DNA of 13,492 bases from Bacteroidota bacterium (GTDB taxonomy: Bacteria > Bacteroidota > Bacteroidia > Chitinophagales > Chitinophagaceae): NCBI GenBank assembly GCA_947460795.1, contig CANHJA010000039.1, positions 1-13,492 of the forward strand, read 5' to 3'. The number at the start of each line of letters is the position of its first letter. The stretch's first letter is position 1. Positions 1 through 5,727 of this stretch are shown piece after piece. Position numbers and translations under genes: made by a program. The notes below the pieces were generated by a model. That model saw only the letters and a program-made list of their open reading frames with translations. It was not told the DNA's origin and did not search any database.

Positions 1-198
1 CATACATTTTAAAAAATGCAGGTGCCAATCTTCAGGATGCAGTGAACTTATTTTATCTATTTCGTTATCTAAGGATACATGAAATGGGAATTCCTGAAAC
101 AAATATTCTCGGATGATTTTTTCTTCTTCAATGTGAAATTTATGATCAACAGCAGATAATATCATCAACATATGATAACCTGCTATTGTTTTATTCAT
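1..198 (-). CDS. TerB-like small helical protein, N-terminal part only
   Basis: This is an open frame on the minus strand that runs off the left edge of the window, so only about the first 66 residues are visible. I translated it from the raw sequence. It begins MNKTIAGYHMLMILSAVD and continues with an acidic helix (HIEEEKIIREYLF). The pattern of a hydrophobic helix, then D followed by an EEEK-type acidic stretch, resembles the TerB fold. TerB-like domains in Bacteroidota are often labelled tellurite resistance, but the label says little about function. An alternative in-frame ATG at 213, 3 nt after the ald stop, would add MPNHR. I prefer the ATG at 198 because the conserved-looking part starts there. 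It lies directly downstream of ald and is probably co-transcribed with it. I am fairly sure it is coding and unsure of its role. Confidence 0.6.
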   Translation of the reverse strand, partial: MNKTIAGYHMLMILSAVDHKFHIEEEKIIREYLFQEFPFHVSLDNEIDKISSLHPEDWHLHFLKCM

Positions 199-216
199 TC
201 TGTGGTTAGGCATTTA

Positions 217-1437
217 CTATAAATTTGAGGACAAGATAAGATTCAAATCTATAAACTTCATGTTAAACTTTTTAGAAAGTACTTTACTGGTCAATTTCCC
301 TTTATAAATATAAGTTGCCGAAATTAACCCTGGTTTGTTATTAATAATTGAATCAGAACCACCCACTGAATCCGAAAAAGATAAAATTAATGGCATCAAA
401 ATATTGCTGATTGCTTGCGATGCAGTATTTGATACGGCAGATGCAATATTAGGAACACAATAATGAATCACATCATGTTTGACAAATACAGGGTTTTCAT
501 GTGTGGTAAGTTCTGAAGTTTCAAAACAACCTCCGTTGTCAATACTGACATCAATAATCACAGATCCCGATTTCATGCGCTGAACCATAGATTCTGTAAC
601 TACCAATGGAGCCAATCCTTTTTGTGGTTTTAATGCACCTATCGCAATATCTGCTTCTTCCAAGGCTTTTGACAAAATGAGTGGATCTATAACAGACGTA
701 AATACCGTTTGTCCAACAGTACGTTGCAATCGCATTAATCGGTAAATGGAATTATCAAAAACTTTCACTTGAGCACCGCAACCCAATGCCGTTCTAACAG
801 CATACTCTCCTACCATTCCTGCACCAATAATTACTACATTGGCAGGAGGCACACCTGCAATGCCACCCATTAAAATTCCTTTCCCACCTTGTACATTACT
901 CAAATATTTTGAAGCAATTTGTACAGAGTGAACGCCAGCTATTTGACTCATTGAGCGAACAATTGGAAAATTACCAGCATCATCTTTTATTTGACCTAGG
1001 GCTATGGCGATAATCTTTTTTTCTAAAAATATTTCTAGTTGCTTTTTACTTAATGATGGAATATGAATTGGAGAAAAAATGATTTGATCTTTTTTTAACA
1101 ACTCCGATTCTTCTTCAGAAATAGGTGCCGTTTTTAAAATTAAATCCGCATTAAAAACCTCTTTTTTATCGTAGGCTATTTGAGCTCCCGCTTCCGAGTA
1201 TTCATTATCTGTAAAGGAAGATGCAATACCAGCTTGACTTTCAATAACAACTCGATTGCCATTATTTATTAAAATTGTAACCGCTTGTGGGGTTAATGCA
1301 ATTCTATTTTCTTGAAAACTATTTTCTTTGGGAATTCCTATAAATATGGATTTTTTTTGAGGGGTATATTCCAATGTTTCTTCCAACGTGTTGTAAGAAA
1401 ATGAGACATTGACTTGTGGTTTTTGTTTTCCTTCCAT
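217..1437 (-). CDS. ald: Alanine dehydrogenase (AlaDH/PNT family)
   Basis: This is a 406-residue cytoplasmic enzyme that should interconvert L-alanine and pyruvate plus ammonia with NAD. The N-terminal AlaDH/PNT domain starts near residue 31 (IFIGIPKE). The substrate-site residues of the family are recognisable: R45 (ENRIALTP), K102 (LILKTAP) and H125 (SPIHIP). The Rossmann glycine motif GAGMVG is at about 205-210. The DVSIDNGGCFE motif at about 296-305 supplies the conserved Asp at D300. About 30 residues precede the usual family start, and the C-terminal tail is longer than in the roughly 370-residue Firmicutes enzymes. From memory this longer form is usual in Bacteroidota. The ATG at 1437 fits. 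It follows the hydrolase gene by 31 nt, so the two are probably co-transcribed, but a symmetric site in that gap (1450-1463) could give ald separate control. A transhydrogenase alpha subunit is the main alternative and is less likely because no beta subunit is adjacent. Confidence 0.9.
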   Translation of the reverse strand: MEGKQKPQVNVSFSYNTLEETLEYTPQKKSIFIGIPKENSFQENRIALTPQAVTILINNGNRVVIESQAGIASSFTDNEYSEAGAQIAYDKKEVFNADLILKTAPISEEESELLKKDQIIFSPIHIPSLSKKQLEIFLEKKIIAIALGQIKDDAGNFPIVRSMSQIAGVHSVQIASKYLSNVQGGKGILMGGIAGVPPANVVIIGAGMVGEYAVRTALGCGAQVKVFDNSIYRLMRLQRTVGQTVFTSVIDPLILSKALEEADIAIGALKPQKGLAPLVVTESMVQRMKSGSVIIDVSIDNGGCFETSELTTHENPVFVKHDVIHYCVPNIASAVSNTASQAISNILMPLILSFSDSVGGSDSIINNKPGLISATYIYKGKLTSKVLSKKFNMKFIDLNLILSSNL

Positions 1438-1449
1438 AAAAATAAAAAT

Positions 1450-1463
1450 TTATGTAAACATAA
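1450..1463. promoter_or_regulatory. 14-nt palindrome upstream of ald, operator candidate
   Basis: The sequence TTATGTAAACATAA has perfect 6-bp arms (TTATGT/ACATAA) around a 2-nt centre. It lies in the 31-nt gap between the hydrolase gene and ald, 12 nt before the ald ATG on the minus strand. Read on that strand it includes TATGTTTA, one base from the TAnnTTTG -7 element, so a protein bound here could block transcription or initiation. The 2-nt centre favours a dimeric DNA-binding protein over an RNA hairpin. No regulator gene is visible nearby. Confidence 0.35.
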
Positions 1464-1468
1464 TCAAT

Positions 1469-2233
1469 TTAAAATTCAATCGAAAGCATATCGTAAGCTA
1501 AATGTATCCCTAAAGGCAATTCATTATTAACCTCTTCATGCGATCCTAATTGGTGACTGATGTGGGTAAAATAGGTTTGTTTAGGCTTCAATTCATTGGA
1601 TATTTCAATTGCTTCCTCTAGTGTATAGTGAGAAATGTGTTTTTCTCTTCTCAATGCATTTAAAATCAAAATATCAGAGCCTTTTATTTTGTCTTTTTCT
1701 TCTTCAGATATATAGTTTGCATCTGTAATATAAGTAAGCCCATGTATTCTAAAACCCAATACTTTCATTTTATAATGCATGACTTCTATCGGTTGAAAAG
1801 TAATATCACCAATAGTAAACGCATTATTTTTATCAATTAAATGAAGTTGCACTTGCGGTATTCCTGGATAGGTTATATTGTGAAAAATATAAGCAAAATC
1901 ATTTTTGATCATAGCTTGAGTTTCTTCATTTGCATATATATCCATGTCTTTCTTTTGGATATAATTGAAGGCACGAATATCATCCATACCGGCTAAATGA
2001 TCTTTGTGTGAATGAGTAAAAACTAAGCCGTCTAATTTTCTAACATCTTCGCGAAGCATTTGTTGCCTGAAATCTGGACCACTGTCTATTACCACTGTAG
2101 TTGTTTCAGATTGTATCATCACAGAAGTTCTTAAACGCTTGTCTCTGCTATCTGTTGATAAACAAATCGCACACTGACAACCAATTAATGGAACGCCTTG
2201 AGAAGTACCAGTACCTAAAAATGTTAATTTCAA
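1469..2233 (-). CDS. Metallo-beta-lactamase-fold hydrolase, PhnP-like
   Basis: This 254-residue cytoplasmic metal-dependent hydrolase belongs to the PhnP-like branch of the metallo-beta-lactamase fold. It opens with the typical MKLTFLGTGTSQGVP strand. A Cys cluster at C19, C21 and C24 (GCQCAIC) matches the extra structural zinc site of PhnP-type proteins. The HxHxDH metal motif is at 74-79 (HSHKDH), with further ligands likely at H153, D171 (YITDAN) and H224/H227. LNALRREKHISH near 191-202 is another family signature. PhnP cleaves phosphoribosyl cyclic phosphate, but no phn genes are present, so the substrate here is unknown and is probably a cyclic phosphodiester. The start codon is TTG. An in-frame TAA lies a few codons upstream and no ATG fits, so TTG is the only start that keeps the canonical N-terminus. 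The gene precedes ald on the same strand. Confidence 0.85.
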   Translation of the reverse strand: MKLTFLGTGTSQGVPLIGCQCAICLSTDSRDKRLRTSVMIQSETTTVVIDSGPDFRQQMLREDVRKLDGLVFTHSHKDHLAGMDDIRAFNYIQKKDMDIYANEETQAMIKNDFAYIFHNITYPGIPQVQLHLIDKNNAFTIGDITFQPIEVMHYKMKVLGFRIHGLTYITDANYISEEEKDKIKGSDILILNALRREKHISHYTLEEAIEISNELKPKQTYFTHISHQLGSHEEVNNELPLGIHLAYDMLSIEF

Positions 2234-2389
2234 TAAAAAAGGAATTGAATGACGAAGTTACTGAAAGGAAAGGATACTTTTAATGGAATTCAAAATTTAA
2301 TTAATTACAAAAAGGAAGGCTTTAATAATAATGAATGCGTGCCCCTGAGTGATCAACTTTTATTTTCAGTTAATTTCAATAGTATTTGT
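2234..2389. other. Intergenic stretch between xerC and the hydrolase gene
   Basis: This 156-nt gap separates two minus-strand genes. I checked it for a tRNA, a ribosome hibernation factor remnant, a GC-rich terminator hairpin and a TAnnTTTG promoter, and found none convincingly. On the minus strand there is one near-miss promoter element with an extra base (TA-N3-TTTG) around 2290-2298. A short GC-richer patch at about 2334-2352 stands out from the AT-rich surroundings, but it carries no credible reading frame. Confidence 0.4.
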
Positions 2390-3274
2390 TTATGCCTTTG
2401 GGTGCGCTTTTTTATGAATTTCTTTCAATTTATCGATGGTGTTGTGGGTATAAATTTGAGTTGCATTTAAATTTGCATGACCAAGCAATTCCTTTACCGC
2501 ATTTAAATCGGCACCTTGATTGAGCAAATGTGTAGCGAAGGTGTGCCGTAAAACATGCGGGCTTTTTTTACTAATCGTAGTGGTTGTACTTAAATAATCT
2601 TTCACAACTTTATGAACGTATTTCGCATAGACGGGTTTGCCATTTGACAATGCGAACAATAGAGCATGCTGATTTTTCACAACTTCATCTCTTAATAAAA
2701 TATACGTTTTCAATTGTTCAATTAATTCTTTCAGGAGAGGCAAAATTCGCTCTTTATTACCCTTTCCTAAAACTTTAAGTGAATTGTTATAAATGTCTAT
2801 ATCTGAGCATTTTATGTTTAATAATTCAGCTCTACGAATTCCAGTTTGGTAAAGCATTTCTACGATTAACAGATCCGTATGGGCTTTAAAATCAATTCCC
2901 TCAGATGAACGACTTTCGAGTAAATCTTGCATGTTTTTTTCATGCACAAATACAGGCAGTCGCTTTGCATTTTTAGGAGAAATAATTTTTGACATCGGCG
3001 AAGATGAAACTATTTCATTTCTCAATAAATATTTATAAAATGATTTTAAGGTAGAAATTTTACGATTGATAGAACGATTTTCATTGTCATTTTCTTTCAA
3101 TTTTGCGAGCCAACTTCTAATATGTGTATGTGTTACGACATGAATATCCGTAATTTCATAGCTTGATTGTATATAAAAGAAAAACTGTTCAAGATCACGT
3201 TTGTAAGCTTGAACAGTATGTATAGAATATCTTTTTTCCGATGAAAGATAGCTTGTAAAATCTGAAATATACAT
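2390..3274 (-). CDS. xerC: Tyrosine recombinase XerC/XerD family
   Basis: This 294-residue site-specific recombinase has the length of chromosomal XerC/XerD proteins, which resolve chromosome dimers at dif sites before cell division. The N-terminal SAM-like DNA-binding domain covers about residues 1-90. All catalytic residues of the C-terminal domain are visible: R147 (TGIRRAEL), K171 (LGKGNKER), H240 and R243 (HVLRH), H266 (LLGHANL) and the nucleophile Y275 (QIYTH). The ATG at 3274 gives the usual short N-terminus. It sits 33 nt downstream of rpsU on the same strand, and the rpsU-xerC pair is, to my knowledge, conserved across Bacteroidota. That favours the housekeeping recombinase over a mobile-element integrase. 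No phage or transposon genes are nearby. Sequence alone does not separate XerC from XerD. Confidence 0.9.
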   Translation of the reverse strand: MYISDFTSYLSSEKRYSIHTVQAYKRDLEQFFFYIQSSYEITDIHVVTHTHIRSWLAKLKENDNENRSINRKISTLKSFYKYLLRNEIVSSSPMSKIISPKNAKRLPVFVHEKNMQDLLESRSSEGIDFKAHTDLLIVEMLYQTGIRRAELLNIKCSDIDIYNNSLKVLGKGNKERILPLLKELIEQLKTYILLRDEVVKNQHALLFALSNGKPVYAKYVHKVVKDYLSTTTTISKKSPHVLRHTFATHLLNQGADLNAVKELLGHANLNATQIYTHNTIDKLKEIHKKAHPKA

Positions 3275-3307
3275 GTAGAATTGAATATTTACAGACGAAA
3301 ATACAAC

Positions 3308-3496
3308 TTATTTTCCGGCAATAATTTCTTGTTTGTAAACCGCTTTTAAAATTTGAGCACGTCTAACTACTGATTTCTTAGTAAATGTTTGACGACTTCT
3401 TAATTGTTTTAAAGTATGCGTTTTTTCAAATTTCTTTTTATACTTTTTAAGTGCTTTGTCTATGCTTTCGCAATCTTTTGAATCGATGATTAACAT
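3308..3496 (-). CDS. rpsU: Small ribosomal subunit protein bS21
   Basis: This 62-residue, strongly basic protein matches bS21 in length and pattern. It starts MLIIDSKDCESIDKALKKYK, followed by a Lys/Arg-rich helix with the RSRQTFTKKSVVRRAQ stretch. It binds the 30S platform close to the 3' end of 16S rRNA. In Bacteroidota bS21 is reported, with bS6 and bS18, to sequester the anti-Shine-Dalgarno tail, which fits the near absence of Shine-Dalgarno sequences in this window. It leads the minus-strand group and is followed by xerC. A strong promoter match lies just upstream at 3521-3552, so the mRNA leader is only about 17-20 nt. That leader has no Shine-Dalgarno-like GGAGG. Confidence 0.93.
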   Translation of the reverse strand: MLIIDSKDCESIDKALKKYKKKFEKTHTLKQLRSRQTFTKKSVVRRAQILKAVYKQEIIAGK

Positions 3497-3520
3497 GTTT
3501 GTTTATACAATTTTGGAATG

Positions 3521-3552
3521 CAAAAGTATAGTTATATTATTAATAATCAAAA
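3521..3552 (-). promoter_or_regulatory. Bacteroidota-type promoter of rpsU-xerC
   Basis: On the minus strand a TTTTG (complement of 3548-3552) is followed after exactly 19 nt by TACTTTTG (complement of 3521-3528). This matches the Bacteroidota primary sigma consensus of TTTG at -33 and TAnnTTTG at -7. Transcription would start around 3513-3517 and leave a short leader before the rpsU ATG at 3496. It is one of the two best complete promoters in the window. Confidence 0.7.
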
Positions 3553-3555
3553 TTT

Positions 3556-3580
3556 ATTCTAAAAATAATTTAATTAGAAT
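3556..3580. repeat. 7-bp inverted repeat in the rpsU/lipoprotein divergent region
   Basis: ATTCTAA (3556-3562) and TTAGAAT (3574-3580) form perfect inverted arms around an 11-nt AT-only spacer. The repeat sits between the rpsU -33 box and the lipoprotein -7 box. It could be an operator serving both promoters, but in DNA this AT-rich a 7-bp match may well be chance. Confidence 0.3.
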
Positions 3581-3588
3581 TCCTACGT

Positions 3589-3596
3589 TATTTTTG
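3589..3596 (+). promoter_or_regulatory. -7 promoter element for the lipoprotein-ribE-Gre-like operon
   Basis: TATTTTTG is an exact TAnnTTTG match only 7 nt before the ATG at 3604. I see no clear TTG at the proper upstream spacing, so the -33 half is weak. If it is used, transcription starts at or within a few bases of the start codon. Confidence 0.5.
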
Positions 3597-3603
3597 TAAA
3601 AAT

Positions 3604-4131
3604 ATGCGCAATCTCATTTTATTCTCATTGGTTTTGATTTTCTTCACCCAATGTAAAAAATATAAAGACCCAGATCCTTTTACAGACCCACGTTTGACGG
3701 ATCCTTATTGCAATATTCCATCCGCAATTAATTACAATTGGAATTTTCCGGGCATTCCTGATAATTCAACTTGTATTTTCCCTGCTCAAATTTATAACGG
3801 GAACTATTTTTATAGAGATTCTTTTTACAATGAAATGGAAACCCTAGTAGGAAAAGATAGTTTTGACATCCAATTTGATGATATTGACACAACTCAATTA
3901 TTGATTACAGGCTTTTGCAACTCTTTATCGTTAAAAGCTAAAGCAAATCGTTTTTTTAAATTTCAACTTGATAGCAACACTACTAAAGGTCAGTTATTTT
4001 GTAGAACCTTAGATACCATAGCAGGAAATGGATATGCTAACTCTATAAATGATACCATTATACATTTTACTTACACAATTTTAACTGACACAGGCATTGT
4101 ATATCATAAAGGAATTGCCACAAAAAAATAA
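3604..4131 (+). CDS. Lipoprotein of unknown function
   Basis: This 175-residue protein has a lipoprotein signal peptide: MRNLILFSLVLIFFTQC, with the lipobox Cys at residue 17. Right after the Cys it is charged and proline-rich (KKYKDPDPFTDPRLTDP). Surface-exported lipoproteins of this phylum also carry charged residues after the Cys, but this is not an exact match to a published export signal. A segment near residues 37-60 (YCNIPSAINYNWNFPG, then DNSTCIFP) resembles the Cys-bounded NYN/DGSC modules common in Bacteroidota secreted proteins, with two Cys that could pair. The remainder is polar and Asp/Thr-rich, with no enzyme motif that I recognise. ribE begins 1 nt after its stop, so the two genes are co-transcribed. 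Function unknown. Confidence 0.8.
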   Translation: MRNLILFSLVLIFFTQCKKYKDPDPFTDPRLTDPYCNIPSAINYNWNFPGIPDNSTCIFPAQIYNGNYFYRDSFYNEMETLVGKDSFDIQFDDIDTTQLLITGFCNSLSLKAKANRFFKFQLDSNTTKGQLFCRTLDTIAGNGYANSINDTIIHFTYTILTDTGIVYHKGIATKK

Positions 4132-4132
4132 G

Positions 4133-4720
4133 ATGTTTACAGGAATTATCGAAACAACAGGAAAAATTATTTCCAAATACAATGAACATGAAAACGTTTA
4201 TTTAGCTGTCCAAAGCTCCATTTCTGGAGAATTAAAAATAGACCAATCGCTGGCACACAATGGCATTTGCCTCACTGTCATTAAAATCGAAGACAATATA
4301 CATACCGTTTGTGCCGTAAAAGAAACAATCAATAAAACTACTTTAGGCAATTGGGAGGTGAACGACATCATTAATTTAGAACGTTGTATGCAACTCCATG
4401 GCAGATTAGATGGGCACATTGTGCAAGGACATGTAGATGGCTTAGCAACTTGCATTAAACGCACAGACTTACAAGATAATTGGAATTTTACGTTTCAAAT
4501 AGAGGATATTCATGCCCATTTAATTATTGAAAAAGGATCGGTAACCATTAATGGAACAAGTTTAACTTGCTATAATGTAACACAAAACACCTTCGATGTA
4601 ACGATTATTCCGTATACATTTGAACACACTAGCATTTCTCAAGTACATGAAAATGACAACGTAAATATTGAGTTTGATGTGATTGGTAAATATGTTGCAA
4701 GAATGAAATCTATTGTATAA
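4133..4720 (+). CDS. ribE: Riboflavin synthase, alpha subunit
   Basis: This 195-residue enzyme converts two molecules of 6,7-dimethyl-8-ribityllumazine into riboflavin and a pyrimidine by-product, the last step of riboflavin synthesis. It has the canonical start MFTGIIETTGK and two lumazine-binding repeats, about 1-96 and 97-195. Repeat 1 carries SLAHNGICLTV. Repeat 2 carries GHIVQGHVDGLA at its beginning, then KGSVTINGTSLT, which mirrors the first repeat. I start it at the ATG at 4133, not at the in-frame ATG at 4097, because the family N-terminus begins exactly there. The extra 12 codons would also overlap the lipoprotein end. It lies 1 nt after the lipoprotein and 2 nt before the Gre-like gene. 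No other rib genes are nearby, and the short operon leader leaves no room for an FMN riboswitch. Confidence 0.95.
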   Translation: MFTGIIETTGKIISKYNEHENVYLAVQSSISGELKIDQSLAHNGICLTVIKIEDNIHTVCAVKETINKTTLGNWEVNDIINLERCMQLHGRLDGHIVQGHVDGLATCIKRTDLQDNWNFTFQIEDIHAHLIIEKGSVTINGTSLTCYNVTQNTFDVTIIPYTFEHTSISQVHENDNVNIEFDVIGKYVARMKSIV

Positions 4721-4722
4721 AA

Positions 4723-5172
4723 ATGAATTGGAAAGAAACTATTTATCATACTTTTTTAGAGAAACTAAATCAGCAAATTGATTCATTTCAATTTCAATTG
4801 GACGAGTTAAGCGAAAGTGTATTAAACGAAACCAAAAGCACCGCTGGAGATAAGCACGAAACGGCATTATCGATGTTGCAATTAGAGCAAAGTCAGGTAG
4901 CCAAGCACTTATATGATGCAATAGATAGTAAAACAATTTATGCTCAAATTGAATACCAAGAAGCACATAAAATAATTTGCAGTGGAAGTTTAGTAAAAAC
5001 CTCTAAAGGATATTTTTTTATATCGGTTGCGTTGCCTAAAATAGTGGTAGATGGCAAAACAATCATTGCAATTTCTACTAAATCCCCTTTAGGAGAAAAA
5101 TTAATGGGTAAAAAAATAAAAGATACCATTGACGTGAATGGAATAACGCATTTAATTGAGGAGATTTTGTAG
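4723..5172 (+). CDS. GreA/GreB-like protein, likely RNA polymerase-associated
   Basis: This 149-residue protein has the two-part layout of Gre factors. Residues 1-70 are predicted helical, compatible with an antiparallel coiled coil, with a turn at STAGDKHETALS. The C-terminal part (about 85-149) resembles the Gre FKBP-like domain, including SPLGEKLMGKK at 121-131, close to the SPIGRALIGK pattern of GreA. At the presumed coiled-coil tip, D43 and E46 keep the D-x-x-E spacing of the GreA acidic pair (D41/E44 in E. coli) that acts in transcript cleavage. Relatives in this phylum are often named 3-oxoacyl-ACP synthase in databases, but nothing here looks like a thiolase fold or its Cys-His-His site. 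Its stop is 4 nt from the convergent DUF1599 stop. Family assignment is fairly secure, and cleavage activity is inferred. Confidence 0.75.
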   Translation: MNWKETIYHTFLEKLNQQIDSFQFQLDELSESVLNETKSTAGDKHETALSMLQLEQSQVAKHLYDAIDSKTIYAQIEYQEAHKIICSGSLVKTSKGYFFISVALPKIVVDGKTIIAISTKSPLGEKLMGKKIKDTIDVNGITHLIEEIL

Positions 5173-5176
5173 TCGG

Positions 5177-5707
5177 TTAACTTAAAATCAACGCAAATAC
5201 AGCATAGTTTATAATGTCCCGGAAGTTAGAATCCATGCCTTCTGAGATTTCAGTTTTCCCATCGTTGGCAATAATTTGCTTTAAACGCAAAATTTTAGTT
5301 AGAATTAAATCGGCAAACGATTCTTGACTCATATTTCGCCATGCCTCCCCATAATCGTGGTTTTTATTGCGCATGAGTTCAAATGTTTCTTGCATGTGTT
5401 TATCGTATAATCCCAGCGCTTTTTCAGTAGGCAATTCCCAATTTTCACTGTCATTTAATTCTTCTTGAATCAATGCAATAAGTCCATAATTAATAATAGC
5501 CTTCCATTCGCCCAAAATATCATCTTCAATTTTTTGTTTCCCTACCGATTGAATGGTTCTTATCCGTTGGGCTTTGATATAAATTTGATCAACAATCGAA
5601 ATTGGGCGCAATACTCTCCAACTCGTGCCGTAATCATTATTTTTTTTTACAAAAACTTCTTTACAAGCATTTACTATATTGAGGTATTGTTGTTCTGTAT
5701 TGTTCAT
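5177..5707 (-). CDS. DUF1599 protein with two tandem domain copies
   Basis: This 176-residue cytoplasmic protein consists of the same domain twice. Copy 1 spans about residues 15-80 and copy 2 about 107-175. DYGxxWR at 25-31 recurs at 118-124, KxxRxR/K at 45-50 recurs at 138-143, and IINYGLIALI at 71-80 recurs as IINYAVFALI at 165-174, an offset of 93-94 residues. I recognise this as DUF1599, which I recall (unverified) is also called nucleotide modification associated domain 1. No biochemical activity can be read from the sequence. I chose the ATG at 5707. A TTG at 5728 would extend it by seven codons, but it would then start within a few bases of the predicted transcription start and overlap the folP ATG. 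It is divergent from folP, a pairing I recall from other Bacteroidota. Confidence 0.8.
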   Translation of the reverse strand: MNNTEQQYLNIVNACKEVFVKKNNDYGTSWRVLRPISIVDQIYIKAQRIRTIQSVGKQKIEDDILGEWKAIINYGLIALIQEELNDSENWELPTEKALGLYDKHMQETFELMRNKNHDYGEAWRNMSQESFADLILTKILRLKQIIANDGKTEISEGMDSNFRDIINYAVFALILS

Positions 5708-5727
5708 TTTAATAACTTCGTGTTTCA

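Noticed and set aside
1..198. Tellurite resistance determinant.
   Set aside because: The TerB-like fold alone does not imply tellurite resistance, and no other ter genes are present.
2234..2389. Possible tRNA or hibernation-factor remnant after xerC, suggested by the GC-richer patch.
   Set aside because: No cloverleaf, no T-loop signature and no coding similarity could be found.
2249..2470. Plus-strand open frame of 73 codons across the intergenic gap and xerC end.
   Set aside because: It runs antisense into xerC, has no promoter, and shows no recognisable domain.
2390..3274. Integrase of a mobile element.
   Set aside because: The size, the rpsU linkage and the absence of phage, transposon or attachment-site repeats favour the housekeeping Xer recombinase.
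3497..3603. FMN riboswitch controlling ribE.
   Set aside because: The region upstream of the operon is about 107 nt, AT-rich and lacks the conserved GC-rich riboswitch stems. The likely leader is only a few bases.
4097..4132. Longer start for riboflavin synthase, adding 12 residues.
   Set aside because: The family N-terminus begins exactly at MFTGIIE (4133), and the extension would overlap the lipoprotein gene.
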